Part shown: one piece after another, positions 37,301-44,410 of the stretch
Position numbering within the stretch: position 1 is the stretch's first letter
Layout of the letters: each line of letters starts with the position of its first letter
NCBI GenBank assembly: GCA_029964075.1
Contig: CM057142.1
Span: 1,937,770 to 2,001,769, forward strand
Direction of reading: 5' to 3'
Length of the DNA stretch: 64,000 bases
DNA from: Patiria pectinifera
Lineage: Eukaryota > Echinodermata > Asteroidea > Valvatida > Asterinidae
Notes under the pieces: model-generated
What the model was told of the DNA's origin: nothing
The model's input: the letters and a program-made list of their open reading frames with translations, nothing else
Database searches by the model: none
Made by a program: the position numbers and the translations under genes

Positions 37301-40300
37301 GAAGCTGCCAATCTTAGACACAGGTTTGTCTCCAAATGTTGACAGTCCATTTTTCTCTGACACATTTTTATTTTTGATGATTGACACTACATACCACTGC
37401 CGCATAGTATGACGCCTAGCCCTAAAATTTGGAAACTCTTCAGTTTAATCCATTCTATACTGTGCACTGAGTCCCTTCAAAACTGTTGAATTATGAAAAT
37501 GTGTTAAAGGAAGAAAAAGACTGGTTATTAAAACAAAAACAACTGCCCAATTTTGTTTAGTGTGTTTCAGGAATTCAGTCTCTTCGCCATCCTAGAAATT
37601 TGTGTGAAAAAGTGATTTTCGCAAAAAGTGTGATGTAGGAAAGTTTGAAAAATCAAATCTCACTATCTTAGAGTAGACATTTGTTAATATATAGTAAAAT
37701 AAGTAAGATATTCTTGATTTTTCTTGATTTAGATTGACGGAGCTTGAGGGTCGACGAGCTAAAACTGAAACAGCTCCCTTGTACAAACCATCCCCATCTG
37801 GACGTAAGTCTCACTCCATCTCCCACCTCTCAATGACCTGACCCCCGAAACATTCTCTTCTCTAACGGCAACATTCACCAATGCAATGCTAACATTTTCA
37901 TTGTAAGCCAGCCGGTTCTATTTTGGTTTTACTCATTTTTCTGTTTATTGTTTTTTTCTTCATTTGAAAACACATTTGGGTAAAACATTGACATATAACA
38001 TGTTCTTTTTTAGTTTGGCATTTAAAAAACCATTGATGACTGTTCTCTTTGAAATGACTTTCAGAGGTTGAAATTACTTAAAACTATCAAACCTCCAAAA
38101 ACCAAACATCCAAAAACCCAGTCAATTTTGAGCAGAAAAAGTTGACGGTGCACATGCATTTTTGTTTGCAAAAACATAGAAAATGGTCGTTGAATGTCTA
38201 ATGCCCGACTGTGATTTTACACTTTGCTTACAATATCCTTTATTTTTCACTGGGTGCTTATTTTCCACTAATTGTCTTTGTGTGACAGGTGAGGGGAGCC
38301 CACAGCCCCTAAAGCAAGGAACCGGTATGTGGACAGACATGTAATCCTCACACTAATAACAAGCACTATTCTCATAATCTGTTAAACTCGACTACTTTCT
38401 CTAAGCCCAGACTAAACCTGACCACTCGGGACAATTGTTGCCACAAGGTTTCCCAAATGTCGAAAAATGTACCCATATTAGTAAGCATCATCTAGCAGCC
38501 TATTATTTATTTTTGTTTTGTAAAAAAAACATAAATTGCTGAACTCCTAACTCATTGTCCATATTTCTTCTTTTTCCACTCCATCATCCAACATTGAGCT
38601 TTTTCTGTTGCTTTTTATATTGACACGGACCGTTCATCTTTCACAGCAAAACAACGATTTTCATCTTTACCTACTTTTACTCTTTAGCCTAGCAACTCTG
38701 CAGGCTTAATTCCAGACGTCTTTCTGCTCCTAGAAGAAATACCCATCTCATGGTACCGCTAAGCACAGGGGTTTTTGCTCACTGATTTTGTAACCATGTG
38801 ACAGAGACTATAACAGTTGAGTTCAGCCAAAACAGCATGATACAATTTGGAGGTAGAATTTGATCAAATTAATAAAACACCAGAAATCGTCATGATAGTA
38901 ACAGCACATCCAGGCCATGATATATTCATACAGTAAGCACATTATGGCCGCTGTAACCTTGCCCCTAACCATCCATTAAGCAACTGCATGAAATTGGCAC
39001 TATTTATCTCAGACATTTATCGTAACATTTGATTTAATCTTTAATTCTTTAGGTGCACCTAGCAGGAATAGTCTTCTAGCAGACACCCCTTCACCACCCC
39101 ACCTTGACCCCGGCAGGCCCCTATCCCCACGCCGACCCAGCTACCCTGCTGACCACCCCTCCTCACCCCCAATGGACGGCGACATGGACCCCTACCGACG
39201 CACCTCCAGATCAGGCAGGGATTCTGGACCACACCCACCATTCCCTGATGACAGACCGCCGCCACCTCCCGACATGCGTAGAGACATGGACTTCCCACCG
39301 ATGGGTAGAGCGCCCCCACATGGTCGTCATTCCCGCGGTCCCCCAATGCCAGATATGGACTACGACCCTCACGATATGAGAGACATGAGTCCCGGCCCGC
39401 CTCTAGATTTCCGATTTGACCCCCATGGGCCACCACCACCAGATATGGATTTTGATCCTCACGGCCCGCCCCCATTCGGTGGACCCCCACCCCCTCTACG
39501 ACACCCCTTTGCTTCGAGAGATTTCCCCCCTCATCCAGATGACTTCGACCATCGAGGACCTCCAATGGATGACCGTGATTTTGGCCCCCCACCCATGGAT
39601 GACCGTGATTTCAGGGGGTACGGACCCCCACCCCCTGGAATGGACTTTGGTCCCCGTGGCCCACCGCCACCTGGACCTATGCATGGTCCGGGGCCCTATC
39701 CAAATGACATGGGGCCACCACCCATGGATAGAAGGGAACCTCCTCCACCTATGGGTCCACATGGACCTTCACCAGGCCCAAGAAATCCAGGTGAACTTTT
39801 CTTTGTTTTCTTAATTTAATTTGTCTTTCATGTTCAGCCCTTAATTGTAGGATTTTTGACATTGTATGTTCAGAATTTGTTTTTGGTAACATCATTCTGT
39901 TGTTTCTCTTCCTAAGGATGTTTTTTATTAAACAATTTCTAAATACAGGAATTAAACGTTCATGATGTTAATTGGTTAACTAAAGCATATACAAGAAAAC
40001 AAATCTGCGTGATCAATGAACTCATTTTAAGGGAGCATATGTGAACCATTTTGCTTCCTCCTCGGAAAGGGTACCCATTAAATTTGCTAGCATCTTAAAT
40101 ATCCATACTTCCATAAAATTGTCAATAAGGTCACTATTTCTCTTGTAAGAAAGACGTTCAGTTTAGTATTAAAGAAATGACTCTAGATTTGAGATTTCAG
40201 TATGTAGTCCTCTAAGCAATGTTGGAATGAAGAAAAACAACATGGTAACTCAACAAATTCTGCTGCTTGCTGCCTGTTTGCCCAGTTCCAAGTTTTTGAT

Positions 40301-40926
40301 TCTTTTCTCACTCAGGTATAAGACCAGGCAGTCGTGGTCCCTTCCCCCCTCCTGCTGGAGCCCCGCCCCCAGGAGGGTTCCCACCGAGTGGTCCATCGTT
40401 TGGTACTCCATCAGGATCACATAGAACATCAACGCCATTAGAGGTCAGTTGTAACCAATAACTATTATCATTCTTTGTTTATTCGTCATTTCAAAACTCT
40501 GACTGACTGACTGATTCACTGACTGACTTACCGACGGACTGTAACTTGTGAACTGAGCAGTGCTATCATATAGGAGAACCTCGTAATGCATATAAATGGG
40601 CTAAATCCGGCCCATTATGTAGATTAGTCAATTGAAAGAGTTTTTGTGTCATCATGTATTGATGTGTTCATTAAATTGTGATCCTCATGTGATTATCAAG
40701 GGATCCCCATACGTGACCTTTGTCATCCTCATGTGATCCTCATCATGTGACAACCATGTGATGATCATGTGACTACTATGCGATGATCATGTGATCACCA
40801 CATGCCTGTGATCATTACCAGTACATATTTCAAACCATTTTTTGTTGTCAATTTTATTTTGGTCAACAGGGGATGCCAGTCACACCACAGACTAGGCCCA
40901 GCTCCAGACCACTGCAAGGACCGTGA
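1203..40926 (+). CDS. mia3: TANGO1/MIA3 orthologue, ER exit-site cargo receptor (5' partial, 27 exons in window)
   Basis: Exons: 1203-1307, 1825-5956, 7063-16017, 17567-17614, 18332-20727, 23665-23805, 24218-24337, 24772-24796, 25724-25812, 26524-26601, 27085-27195, 28093-28164, 29047-29183, 30103-30193, 30680-30740, 31018-31064, 32409-32499, 35684-35822, 36268-36369, 36639-36699, 36927-36962, 37256-37323, 37733-37803, 38289-38324, 39053-39790, 40316-40443, 40870-40926. All have AG/GT borders and compatible phases, and they total 6,045 codons with the stop. Family signatures: LPDDVQ before a membrane helix, AHEKKAHDSW and KREAANLRHR in the coiled coil, and a PPP-rich tail. In known animals TANGO1 spans the ER membrane at exit sites, binds bulky cargo such as procollagen in the lumen, and recruits COPII coat and membrane tethers through its cytosolic half. 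The N-terminal signal peptide and most of the SH3-like domain lie upstream of the window. The encoded part (6,044 residues) is about three times human TANGO1 because of exons 2, 3 and 5. MIA2/cTAGE5 is a vertebrate paralogue, so an invertebrate single copy could carry either name. Confidence 0.88.
1825..5956 (+). CDS. mia3: TANGO1 exon 2 of window: acidic, disordered lumenal region with tandem repeats
   Basis: A 4,132-nt exon (acceptor CCCTGCAG|GAATCG, donor CAAG|GTACTG, phase 0 in, phase 1 out) encoding about 1,377 residues. Composition is Ser/Thr/Pro/Asp/Glu/Lys/His-rich with no visible fold. The first half holds degenerate repeats built on T-D-x-H and T-D-P-H words, including 53-residue tandem copies starting at 2395, 2554 and 2713. 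The last 300 residues are strongly charged, with Glu/Lys runs and a likely helical stretch (KEKERVLERKRRQRR). This matches the long acidic disordered lumenal region of vertebrate TANGO1 in position and character, not in alignable sequence. Open frame upstream to 1732 is intron read-through, because the 1825 acceptor gives phase continuity with the exon before it. Confidence 0.85.
5957..7062. other. Intron between acidic exon 2 and giant exon 3
   Basis: About 1.1 kb of AT-rich sequence, bounded by CAAG|GTACTG and AAAACAG|GTGCAA. I see no repeat or coding signal beyond short ACATGTACATGT words. Confidence 0.6.
7063..16017 (+). CDS. mia3: TANGO1 giant exon 3 of window: about 60 Cys/aromatic lumenal repeats (unrecognised family)
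   Basis: One uninterrupted 8,955-nt exon (2,985 codons; acceptor AAAACAG|GTGCAA, donor CAAG|GTTGTT, phase 1 at both ends). After a diverged leader of about 300 residues, units of 33-39 residues run from about 8,000 to 15,130. The general form is C-x(6)-[YHF]-x-[WF]-L-x(8-12)-C, then a 12-17-residue linker rich in Lys, Arg, Thr and Gln. The central type reads KCQLRDHYGWL alternating with KCVMQDYYKWL. Outer units carry RYPFL-type cores. Most units have two cysteines about 20 residues apart, and the exon is strongly basic, unlike the acidic exons on each side. With the SH3-like domain before it and the membrane helix after it, it should face the oxidising ER lumen, so disulphides are plausible. 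I know of no named domain with this motif. The function is unknown; a multivalent cargo-binding or spacer role is only a guess. Confidence 0.85.
9273..13145 (+). repeat. Homogenised tandem array inside the giant exon (17 dimers of about 228 bp)
   Basis: From 9273 the word TGCCAACTAC recurs every 228 or 231 bp (9273, 9501, 9732, 9960 and on to 12933, the last as TGTCAACTAT). Each period encodes one A unit (KCQLRDHYGWL, about 37-38 residues) and one B unit (KC-x2-QDYYKWL, about 39 residues), giving 34 units. Two A subtypes (SHIKIQPVRQC and AHIKTQPMQHC) and two B subtypes (VMQDYYKW and LLQDYYRW) alternate, so the true period is usually four units, about 459 bp. Similarity is high at the DNA level, which points to recent homogenisation. 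The frame stays open throughout. Confidence 0.93.
16018..17566. other. Intron after the giant exon
   Basis: AT-rich intron holding the foldback at 16853-17030 and a short CA-dinucleotide run near 17450-17460. Nothing else was recognised. Confidence 0.6.
16853..17030. mobile_element. Foldback made of two inverted copies of a Penelope-like element terminus
   Basis: The left arm (GGTTTGCGGAAACACCAT, then CTCAACTAAGAGAATGGTTC) is repeated as its reverse complement on the right, around a short spacer near 16950-16965. The left arm and its flank match the fragment at 30364-30480 almost base for base over about 100 bp, so both come from one family. Inverted paired ends are common in Penelope-like elements. 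No coding sequence is present. Confidence 0.7.
17567..17614 (+). CDS. mia3: TANGO1 exon 4 of window: 48-nt linker cassette
   Basis: A small phase 1-1 exon bounded by TTAACAG|GTCAAA and GAGTCAG|GTAGGA. It encodes a Gln/Ser/Glu-rich linker (QTEQQQLPSSEHTES). It has no recognisable motif. Support comes from good splice sites and from keeping the frame between the giant exon and the next acidic exon. Because it is symmetric, it could be spliced in or out freely. Confidence 0.6.
17638..18048 (+). mobile_element. tRNA-derived SINE in TANGO1 intron 4
   Basis: The head carries RNA polymerase III boxes: a B box in GGGTTCGAATCC at about 17691 and an A-box-like TGGTCCAGTGGTTA at about 17647. The body holds the GAGCAAGGCACTTTACC word typical of many aquatic-animal SINEs. 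The tail has GCGCCTTGAGTACC and GGCTATATAAGACTCCGC followed by a TATTATA run, as seen at the 3' ends of SINEs with conserved tails. It is about 410 bp and close to full length. There is no coding function. Confidence 0.85.
18332..20727 (+). CDS. mia3: TANGO1 exon 5 of window: acidic membrane-proximal lumenal region
   Basis: A 2,396-nt exon (acceptor AACTTGCAG|ATGGTG, donor AGAAGG|GTAAGA, phase 1 in, phase 0 out) encoding about 799 residues. It starts with a Pro/Thr-rich stretch. Next comes a likely helical part (FLQEAENFMKS, then KVKEFFERMIELPHF and NKYLESQDRR). After that come four acidic repeats of 35-37 residues marked by DPAxLLQQDG at about 19360, 19471, 19576 and 19687. It lies between the giant repeat exon and the membrane exons, so it is the membrane-proximal lumenal stalk. 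The helical segment may correspond to the short helical region before the membrane in human TANGO1, but I cannot align it with certainty. Confidence 0.85.
20883..21412. mobile_element. TTAA-flanked MITE, copy 1
   Basis: Inverted ends: AGGGAATATACAACCTTTGC after TTAA on the left, and the inverse form ending ACATTCCCT before TTAA on the right. About 530 bp and non-coding. It contains a perfect 34-bp palindrome at 21044-21077. It interrupts a dispersed repeat whose second unit shows the uninterrupted version, supporting TTAA as target duplication. TTAA targets are used by piggyBac and Sola3 transposases; the superfamily is not settled by the ends alone. Confidence 0.85.
21044..21077. repeat. Perfect 34-bp palindrome in MITE copy 1
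   Basis: Seventeen bases (TTTCCAACGGTGGTCGG) followed at once by their exact reverse complement. The same arm is degenerate in the other two copies, so this copy keeps the ancestral hairpin centre best. Confidence 0.95.
23665..23805 (+). CDS. mia3: TANGO1 exon 6: pre-membrane hydrophobic segment
   Basis: Forty-seven codons, phase 0-0. It encodes VPLGLEDDETLSD and then an amphipathic/hydrophobic stretch (MMKPLLLAVNTSLQPLVQM). That stretch matches in position the segment of human TANGO1 ([23 protein letters not shown]) thought to dip into the membrane before the true transmembrane helix. The acceptor is a tandem NAGNAG (CTCAGCAG), so an extra Gln may be included. The donor is AAATG|GTATGT. Confidence 0.85.
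23820..24065. repeat. Homopolymer C/G tracts of a decayed repeat in intron 6
   Basis: Runs of C at about 23837, of T then G at about 23859, and of G near 23955-23972 and 24025-24037. They end in the word CCTAGGGATCCGCGCCTGC, a terminal word shared with a related tract at 62118 (GGTGCGGATCCAGG in the opposite sense). It is probably the end of a dispersed element. The G runs could form quadruplexes. Confidence 0.5.
24218..24337 (+). CDS. mia3: TANGO1 exon 7: transmembrane helix
   Basis: Forty codons, phase 0-0 (CTCTCAG|TTACCA to TTTGT|GTAAGT). It begins LPDDVQ, then DFLGIPWPIVIIIELIS, continuing hydrophobic to FLLCVC. Human TANGO1 has [20 protein letters not shown] at the same point, which is the most diagnostic match in the gene. 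This helix anchors the protein in the ER membrane, with the large N-terminal part in the lumen and the coiled coils in the cytosol. Confidence 0.92.
24772..24796 (+). CDS. mia3: TANGO1 exon 8: 25-nt microexon at the membrane-cytosol border
   Basis: Inferred microexon, TTCACAG|ATATGC to AAAAG|GTGAGT. Exon 7 ends in phase 0, while the 25724 exon only reads open when entered in phase 1. A 25-nt exon here (phase 0 in, 1 out) restores the frame. It gives ICSCRNPK, so the junction reads LLCVCICSCRNPK: four alternating cysteines followed by basic residues, as expected for the cytosolic side of a membrane helix. An alternative acceptor at 24779 would put a stop at the start of the next exon. Confidence 0.65.
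24797..26523. other. Introns around exon 9, no other gene seen
   Basis: AT-rich introns. A word built on GGAGGAATTTG-AGGATTGAGG is repeated at about 25198 and 25459, suggesting an old repeat between them. A poly-C run lies near 25927. I recognise nothing else. Confidence 0.5.
25724..31064 (+). CDS. mia3: TANGO1 exons 9-16: first coiled-coil block (TEER-like region)
   Basis: Eight exons: 25724-25812, 26524-26601, 27085-27195, 28093-28164, 29047-29183, 30103-30193, 30680-30740, 31018-31064. Reading through gives heptad-rich sequence such as MLDEIEALHGQKADILDTLD, LKDKVRKLQKELKTVQ and SALQHEVQSLSEQNQLL. The exon phases run without a break. The 30680 and 31018 exons resemble the human stretch around NALTNCITQLNLLE and QIKQMMDVSRTQ (here CLLQLKGLQS and VQQLMDVTR). 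In known TANGO1 the first coiled coil recruits ER-Golgi intermediate membranes through the NRZ tether. The second binds cTAGE5. Confidence 0.85.
27375..27756. mobile_element. TTAA-flanked MITE, copy 2
   Basis: Same family as the copies at 20883 and 54918. Left end TTTAATGGTAATATACAAC, right end GTGTATTACCTTTAA, and an internal TTTCCAACGGTGGTCGG arm whose partner has diverged. The words GATGTTTACAAATG and GCACACCAGG are shared with the other copies. About 380 bp, in the intron after the 27085 exon, and the most eroded of the three. Confidence 0.8.
28165..29046. other. Intron between exons 12 and 13, nothing recognised
   Basis: Short CAGTCA-rich words are clustered at 28180-28450 (many AGTCA/CAGTC motifs). 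There is no coding, RNA or transposon signal that I can support. Confidence 0.4.
29292..29702. mobile_element. Two adjacent related inverted-repeat elements
   Basis: Left element about 29292-29517: ACGTTTGTTTATGGTG at its start matches CACCATAAACAAACGCACAC at its end in inverted form. The following segment to about 29702 starts TGTGTGTTTGCCTGCAAT and ends with AAACAAACTCACACAGG, and the internal text (TTTGTTTGTACT-AACTTTTT) is shared. They look like two copies of one MITE in tandem within the intron after exon 13. The long open frame across them is not a gene. Confidence 0.6.
30364..30545 (-). mobile_element. Penelope-like element terminal fragment with hammerhead-like motif
   Basis: The first 100 bp match the foldback at 16853. 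It continues into GACGTTTCGGTCAG and TCTGACCGTCTTCAGGAG. Read on the minus strand this is CTGAAGA, a 6-7-bp hairpin, then CGAAACGTC, the arrangement seen in the terminal repeats of Penelope-like elements. No coding part remains. It lies in the intron between exons 14 and 15. Confidence 0.65.
30484..30523 (-). ncRNA. Candidate hammerhead ribozyme motif (type I layout, tiny stem III)
   Basis: Minus strand, 5' to 3': stem I strand CTC (30521-30523), core CTGAAGA (30514-30520), stem II GGTCAG with loop and CTGACC, core GAAAC (30490-30494), GTC cleavage triplet (30487-30489), and stem I partner GAG (30484-30486). Position 7 of the core tolerates any base, so CTGAAGA is allowed. A C-C mismatch closes stem II next to the core, and stem III is nearly absent, as described for Penelope-like elements. 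Activity is unproven. Confidence 0.45.
30757..30915. mobile_element. Imperfect palindromic foldback element
   Basis: GACGTTGGTGGCAGCAAAC and GGTCCTTTTTC on the left answer GAAAAAGGAC and GTTTGCTGCCACCAACGTC on the right. Together they form arms of roughly 60-70 bp around a loop near 30825-30855. About 160 bp in the intron between exons 15 and 16; non-coding. Confidence 0.8.
31311..32328. mobile_element. Nested inverted-repeat elements in intron 16
   Basis: Outer ends: GGACCTTATTCACGAGGTAG at 31311 and the inverse of GGGCCTTATTCACCAGTCGG ending near 32324. Inside lie two further elements. One runs from about 31418 to 31768, with CTCCGGTTTCTGGTATG matching CATACCAGAAACCAGAGAC. The other runs from about 31847 to 32210, with GGTCGGTCTCTGGTCAG matching CTGACCAGAGACCG. 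Long T and A tracts and CG-rich words (GCGCGCG) mark their ends. None encodes a protein. Confidence 0.65.
32409..37803 (+). CDS. mia3: TANGO1 exons 17-23: second coiled-coil block
   Basis: Seven exons: 32409-32499, 35684-35822, 36268-36369, 36639-36699, 36927-36962, 37256-37323, 37733-37803. Conserved words against human TANGO1: YRTQIRDLKEELEKAERNF (human YKRRIEEMEDELQKTERSF), VAAHEKKAHDSW (human IATHEKKAHENW), ARSAEREL and KREAANLRHR. These are almost identical to vertebrate MIA3 and MIA2, so orthology is secure here. The first intron of the block is expanded to about 3.2 kb by the Penelope-like element. In vertebrates this part mediates dimerisation with cTAGE5 and leads into the Sec23-binding tail. 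Confidence 0.9.
32525..32539. repeat. Left 15-bp target-site duplication
   Basis: TTGGATTTAACAAGA, identical to 35124-35138 on the other side of the Penelope-like insertion. Confidence 0.85.
32611..33232. repeat. Left arm of 622-bp inverted repeat of the Penelope-like element
   Basis: This segment is the near-exact reverse complement of 34501-35122; both arms are 622 bp by coordinates. It contains the end of the endonuclease region and the 3' tail, including a poly-G run near 32918-32930 mirrored by the poly-C run near 34804-34814. Confidence 0.92.
34501..35122. repeat. Right arm of 622-bp inverted repeat of the Penelope-like element
   Basis: Plus-sense copy of the element's end (HHFNLPNHSISDMILQG is readable from about 34528). 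It differs from the left arm only at scattered bases, which indicates that the insertion is young. Confidence 0.92.
35124..35138. repeat. Right 15-bp target-site duplication
   Basis: TTGGATTTAACAAGA, identical to 32525-32539. It directly follows the right arm, which fixes the right boundary of the insertion. Confidence 0.85.
37804..39052. other. Introns flanking exon 24, nothing else recognised
   Basis: AT-rich intron sequence from 37804 to 38288 and from 38325 to 39052, interrupted only by the 36-nt exon at 38289. I found no repeat ends or further exons. Confidence 0.5.
38289..40926 (+). CDS. mia3: TANGO1 exons 24-27: proline-rich Sec23-binding tail and stop
   Basis: Exons 38289-38324, 39053-39790, 40316-40443 and 40870-40926, ending in TGA after RPLQGP. 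The 738-nt exon is dominated by Pro, Gly, Asp, Met and Arg, with repeated PPP and PPPP runs and a tandem DDRDFGPPPMDDRDF. In known TANGO1 and cTAGE5, triple-proline motifs bind the Sec23 subunit of the COPII inner coat, delaying outer-coat assembly so that large carriers can grow. The last two exons add FPPPAGAPPPGG and a short polar end. At about 320 residues the tail is close to the length in human TANGO1. Confidence 0.88.
40686..40815. repeat. CATGTGAT/CATGTGAC-rich cluster in the last intron but one
   Basis: The word CATGTGA, followed by T or C, recurs at least seven times in about 120 bp, mixed with GATGATCATGTG. Just upstream, 40497-40530 is a GACT tetranucleotide tract. It is probably a decayed simple repeat. 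Confidence 0.6.
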
Positions 40927-42030
40927 AAGCATTAGGTACTTCAATAAACTGATTTTATGCACACACACAAAAATAACAATACAAAATCTGACGTGGAAAA
41001 TTACAGAAAATTTGAACTCAATTTTGCATTAGTCTGTGTAAATAATTGTAGCGACCAAGTCTTATGCATTTCTCAAGAAAAGAGAAAGATGTATCTTCTT
41101 TTGGATTTCTCGTCAAAAGATGGGTTTTTATGAACATTGTTTCTACTTAAAGCTGTCAATTTGTGTAGATAAAATGTAATTTGTAGAACTTTCGACACTT
41201 CCCTCTAACTTCTTGCAGCTTTATTCCATTCCCATTATAAAGTGATCATATCAAACATTTTACCCCCTTTTTTCGAGTAACAAGATACAAAACTAGGATT
41301 TATTAAAAAATTGTGAATAAATAAAATTGCTTCAAGTAAATGACTGAGATTTTTGATTTACCTTAAATTTTAATTATTTAGTTGCCCCTTCCCCAACCCT
41401 GAAATAGCAGCTACGTGTAGATTAAGTATTCAGAGTAAAGCATTTTGTTTTAGAAAATTTATCATGATTATTATTTTGTCTGTTTATTACTTTTACAGGT
41501 TTGTTTTCCGTGCACGCATTTAAAAATACACCTTTTATTCAATCTGATTGATAGCTTTTAAAGTAAGATGAATATTTCCAACTCGTATCATCGAATGTAT
41601 GATTCTGATTTTATTTTTGGAGGCCCTTTTTCCATTCTGCTCAAGCTTTGCACAAAATTAAAATTCTGTTATTAAATTTACAAGTTTGCAAAAGCTCGGA
41701 TTTCTGGGATTCGTTATCTGATATTTTAGTTGTGAGAATAAAAAGGTTAAGTCAACTGAGATGTTCGCATTAATGATTATAATCCCGATGGTCAGGGGTA
41801 ACGCATAGTGATGTTATGTGTTGCATTCTGATAGTAAAATGGTAAAATTTATGTCAAAAGAAATTAATGAAGCAGTGCAGGCTTTTATGCTTATAAGAAA
41901 AACAAAATCTGAACTCGCCCTTGCTCTGAGTAATATTCTGTAAAAAGAAATGATCACCAGATTGTAGCTTTGAATAAGTAGCATTTTGGAGCAGGGCTCA
42001 GATTAGTGCAATAAATATCAATGATTACAT
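40927..42030 (+). other. Probable TANGO1 3' untranslated region
   Basis: AT-rich sequence directly after the stop, without coding potential. AATAAA words on the plus strand lie at 40942, 41316 (overlapping AATAAATAAA), 41737 and 42010. Any could be the polyadenylation signal, so the end given here is a guess bounded by the last of them. Confidence 0.4.
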
Positions 42031-42245
42031 TGTAATACAGAGAAGACTATTGCCAATAACATGGTGGACAATTTGTCATGGTGCTACTGTTAATGTTAAT
42101 TTCATATCGGAGTCGAAGGGTTTGGTGATGTACATTGTATCTATCAAAAGTTCCCTGTTGTAATCCTCTCTGTGAAAGAAGGAAAAGTTTCCCTGCAATC
42201 TACCCTGCTTGGTGGGAATAATATTTTGCGGCTTTTTATATAGTC

Positions 42246-42486
42246 GTGTTCCCTAACGTGGCGCACTTCGAAGCTTACCCGACTTTCCTCGTGTTGTGTT
42301 GCCAAACCTCTTTTGACAAACCTCAAATTCATGCAGTGAAATACTGGTACTTTTTACCTTATCAATGCTTGCTATTTAACCTCTGTGAACAATTTCGGTT
42401 TCATAAAATTTAATCCGAAATTCAAAAACGGTGGCGTCCGGAAATTGGGCACAAATTGGCGGAGTGTTCCCTAACGTGGCGCACTT
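42246..42486. repeat. Direct 23-bp repeat 218 bp apart
   Basis: GTTCCCTAACGTGGCGCACT and its flanking bases occur identically at 42246-42268 and 42464-42486, in the same orientation. The sequence between them shows no coding potential. Confidence 0.8.
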
Positions 42487-42869
42487 AGATAAATCTCGGA
42501 AAATTTCAAATTAACATTTAAGAATTTCTGTTAAATTGATAAATTCTGATAAATCATTATTATCTCTGCTTACGTACCCAGCCAGATGTTTGTCAGAAAA
42601 TTATTTTCTTATTTTTCGGGGCATTTTCAAAGGGTTCACTTTGCACTTGAAAATTTTACGGAAAATCACTTCAAAATAAATTGTTTATCTAACTTTGTAA
42701 CGGGTAAATAAACTCGCGATTTATGAACGGGAGTGTTTAGAACTTATAGTCAGTGGGCTTATGGTCGAAAATGACCCCCCATATGCAATTTCGGGTACAT
42801 TCTTTGAAACTCTCAGGATCACTAGAGGATACCTCAAGAACTTCAAAACCACTTGATGCCATTTTTTTT

Positions 42870-43260
42870 CTGACCCTTTTGTGGGCGTGGCCATGATTTT
42901 AAAAAGGGGGGGCATCTCGCGCAAAAAAAAATTTAAAAAAATTTACTTTTCTTTTTCACATTTGGACAGTTAACTCAAGTGCTACATCACAAGAAAAAAA
43001 AATCCACGATTGTGCCTCTTTTGGGGGTGGGGCAACCTTTTAAAAAAAGTGGGGACACGCGCTGCTAAAAGAAAATCGACCTGTAACAGGCAATCTTGAG
43101 CTTTTTTGTTTTGTTTGTGTATTTGTTACAATCCCTTATAATTTGGTGTGGAAAACATGTTTACATGTCAACTCCTAAATTCTTTGGTTCCCATTTGGGG
43201 GCGTGTCACACTTTTTTTCATAAAAAGGGGGCATACGTGTATTCCAAAAAGAAGGTTGTG
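42870..43260. repeat. Three degenerate tandem units with GGGGCGTGGC and AAAAAGGGGGCAT words
   Basis: Similar blocks at about 42878, 43018 and 43194 each read T(3-4)G-rich, then GYGTGGC-like, then TTTTAAAAA, then GGGGRCA. Spacing is about 140-175 bp. They form an old repeat in intergenic DNA. Confidence 0.45.
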
Positions 43261-44029
43261 AGAGCCCTTATGGATTTATGGCACATTTTTTTCAAACTCT
43301 CACAAAGACCTATGGACACCTCAACAAGTGAAAAACTGCTCCACCCTATCTCCCCCCCCCCTTGTCCATTAAAATGACTGCTTTTTTTTAACATATCTTG
43401 TAGATATTGTACACATACAAATTGACAATCGATTTTGAGAGACATTTAAGTTTTGATATAAATCTCCATAACTCAAACTTCAAGAGGGTGGGCTCCAATT
43501 TGAGCTAAGCAGAGTTTTGAGTTAAGCAGGGTTGTATATCACTGTTATAGAAGGGAATAAAGTCCTTTTTTTTTTTACTTAACAGGAGGTTTGAGTTATC
43601 AACAGTTTGACATTTTGAGATTTCACTGTATTTTATTCATCCTGACAACAATGTTGACCTCATTTTATTACACACAAACTGCAATAGGCTTTTTAACTTA
43701 AAATTTATTGATCTTCACTTCATTTATAAAAATGATATTATTAAATGTGGTACTCGGTCATTGGAAATAACGTTTGAAAATGACAAAAGTTCAATATTAA
43801 GAGTAAAACTTATCAAACTTGGGTGATTTAGTGAATCCTTTATAAGTCACTTGTAATTGGACAACATATTTGGCATTTAATATCCATGACCTTATTTAGT
43901 AATAGAAAAGTGTGAGACTATATTGTTAATAGTTTCAGAATCCAGATCAGGATGGATTACACAAGATTTGTTTCACTTAACAGTTTTAAATTTGGCATAT
44001 CACCATAAATGATATGATTGGTGATGTAC

Positions 44030-44410
44030 TTCAAGATTGGATATATCAAAAGGATTTGTAGCCACCGAGTAGAGAAACACATCTTAGGCTGAAACTTTGA
44101 TGACTATATTGCCAATAGTTTCTGAAAACCCAATCCACATGAAGGCCCAGGCAGAAATCGAACCCTGCAATAAAAGGCAAGAAAAGTAACCAATGAGCCA
44201 ACCTGACTCTCCAAGCGCCAACCTGGCTCCCCAAAGATTCAAGAAAAGCATGTGACCAGTTCAAATTATAAAAGTATTTTAGTAACTACAAATCCTTTAC
44301 CTTAACATTCCAGCATGGTTTTCCAAAGCGAAAAACTCAAAAGTTAGGCAAACCTCTTGACAGAGGCTTGGGGTATCAAGTTTTCCTTCTGATATATCCA
44401 ATCTTAAAGT
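44030..44410. mobile_element. Inverted-repeat element containing a tRNA-like segment
   Basis: ACTTCAAGATTGGATATATCA near 44031 is mirrored by TGATATATCCAATCTTAAAGT near 44391. Inside, minus strand 44150-44215 reads GGCTCATTGGTTAC then GGGTTCGATTTCTGCC, A and B boxes of a tRNA-derived SINE head. Confidence 0.5.
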
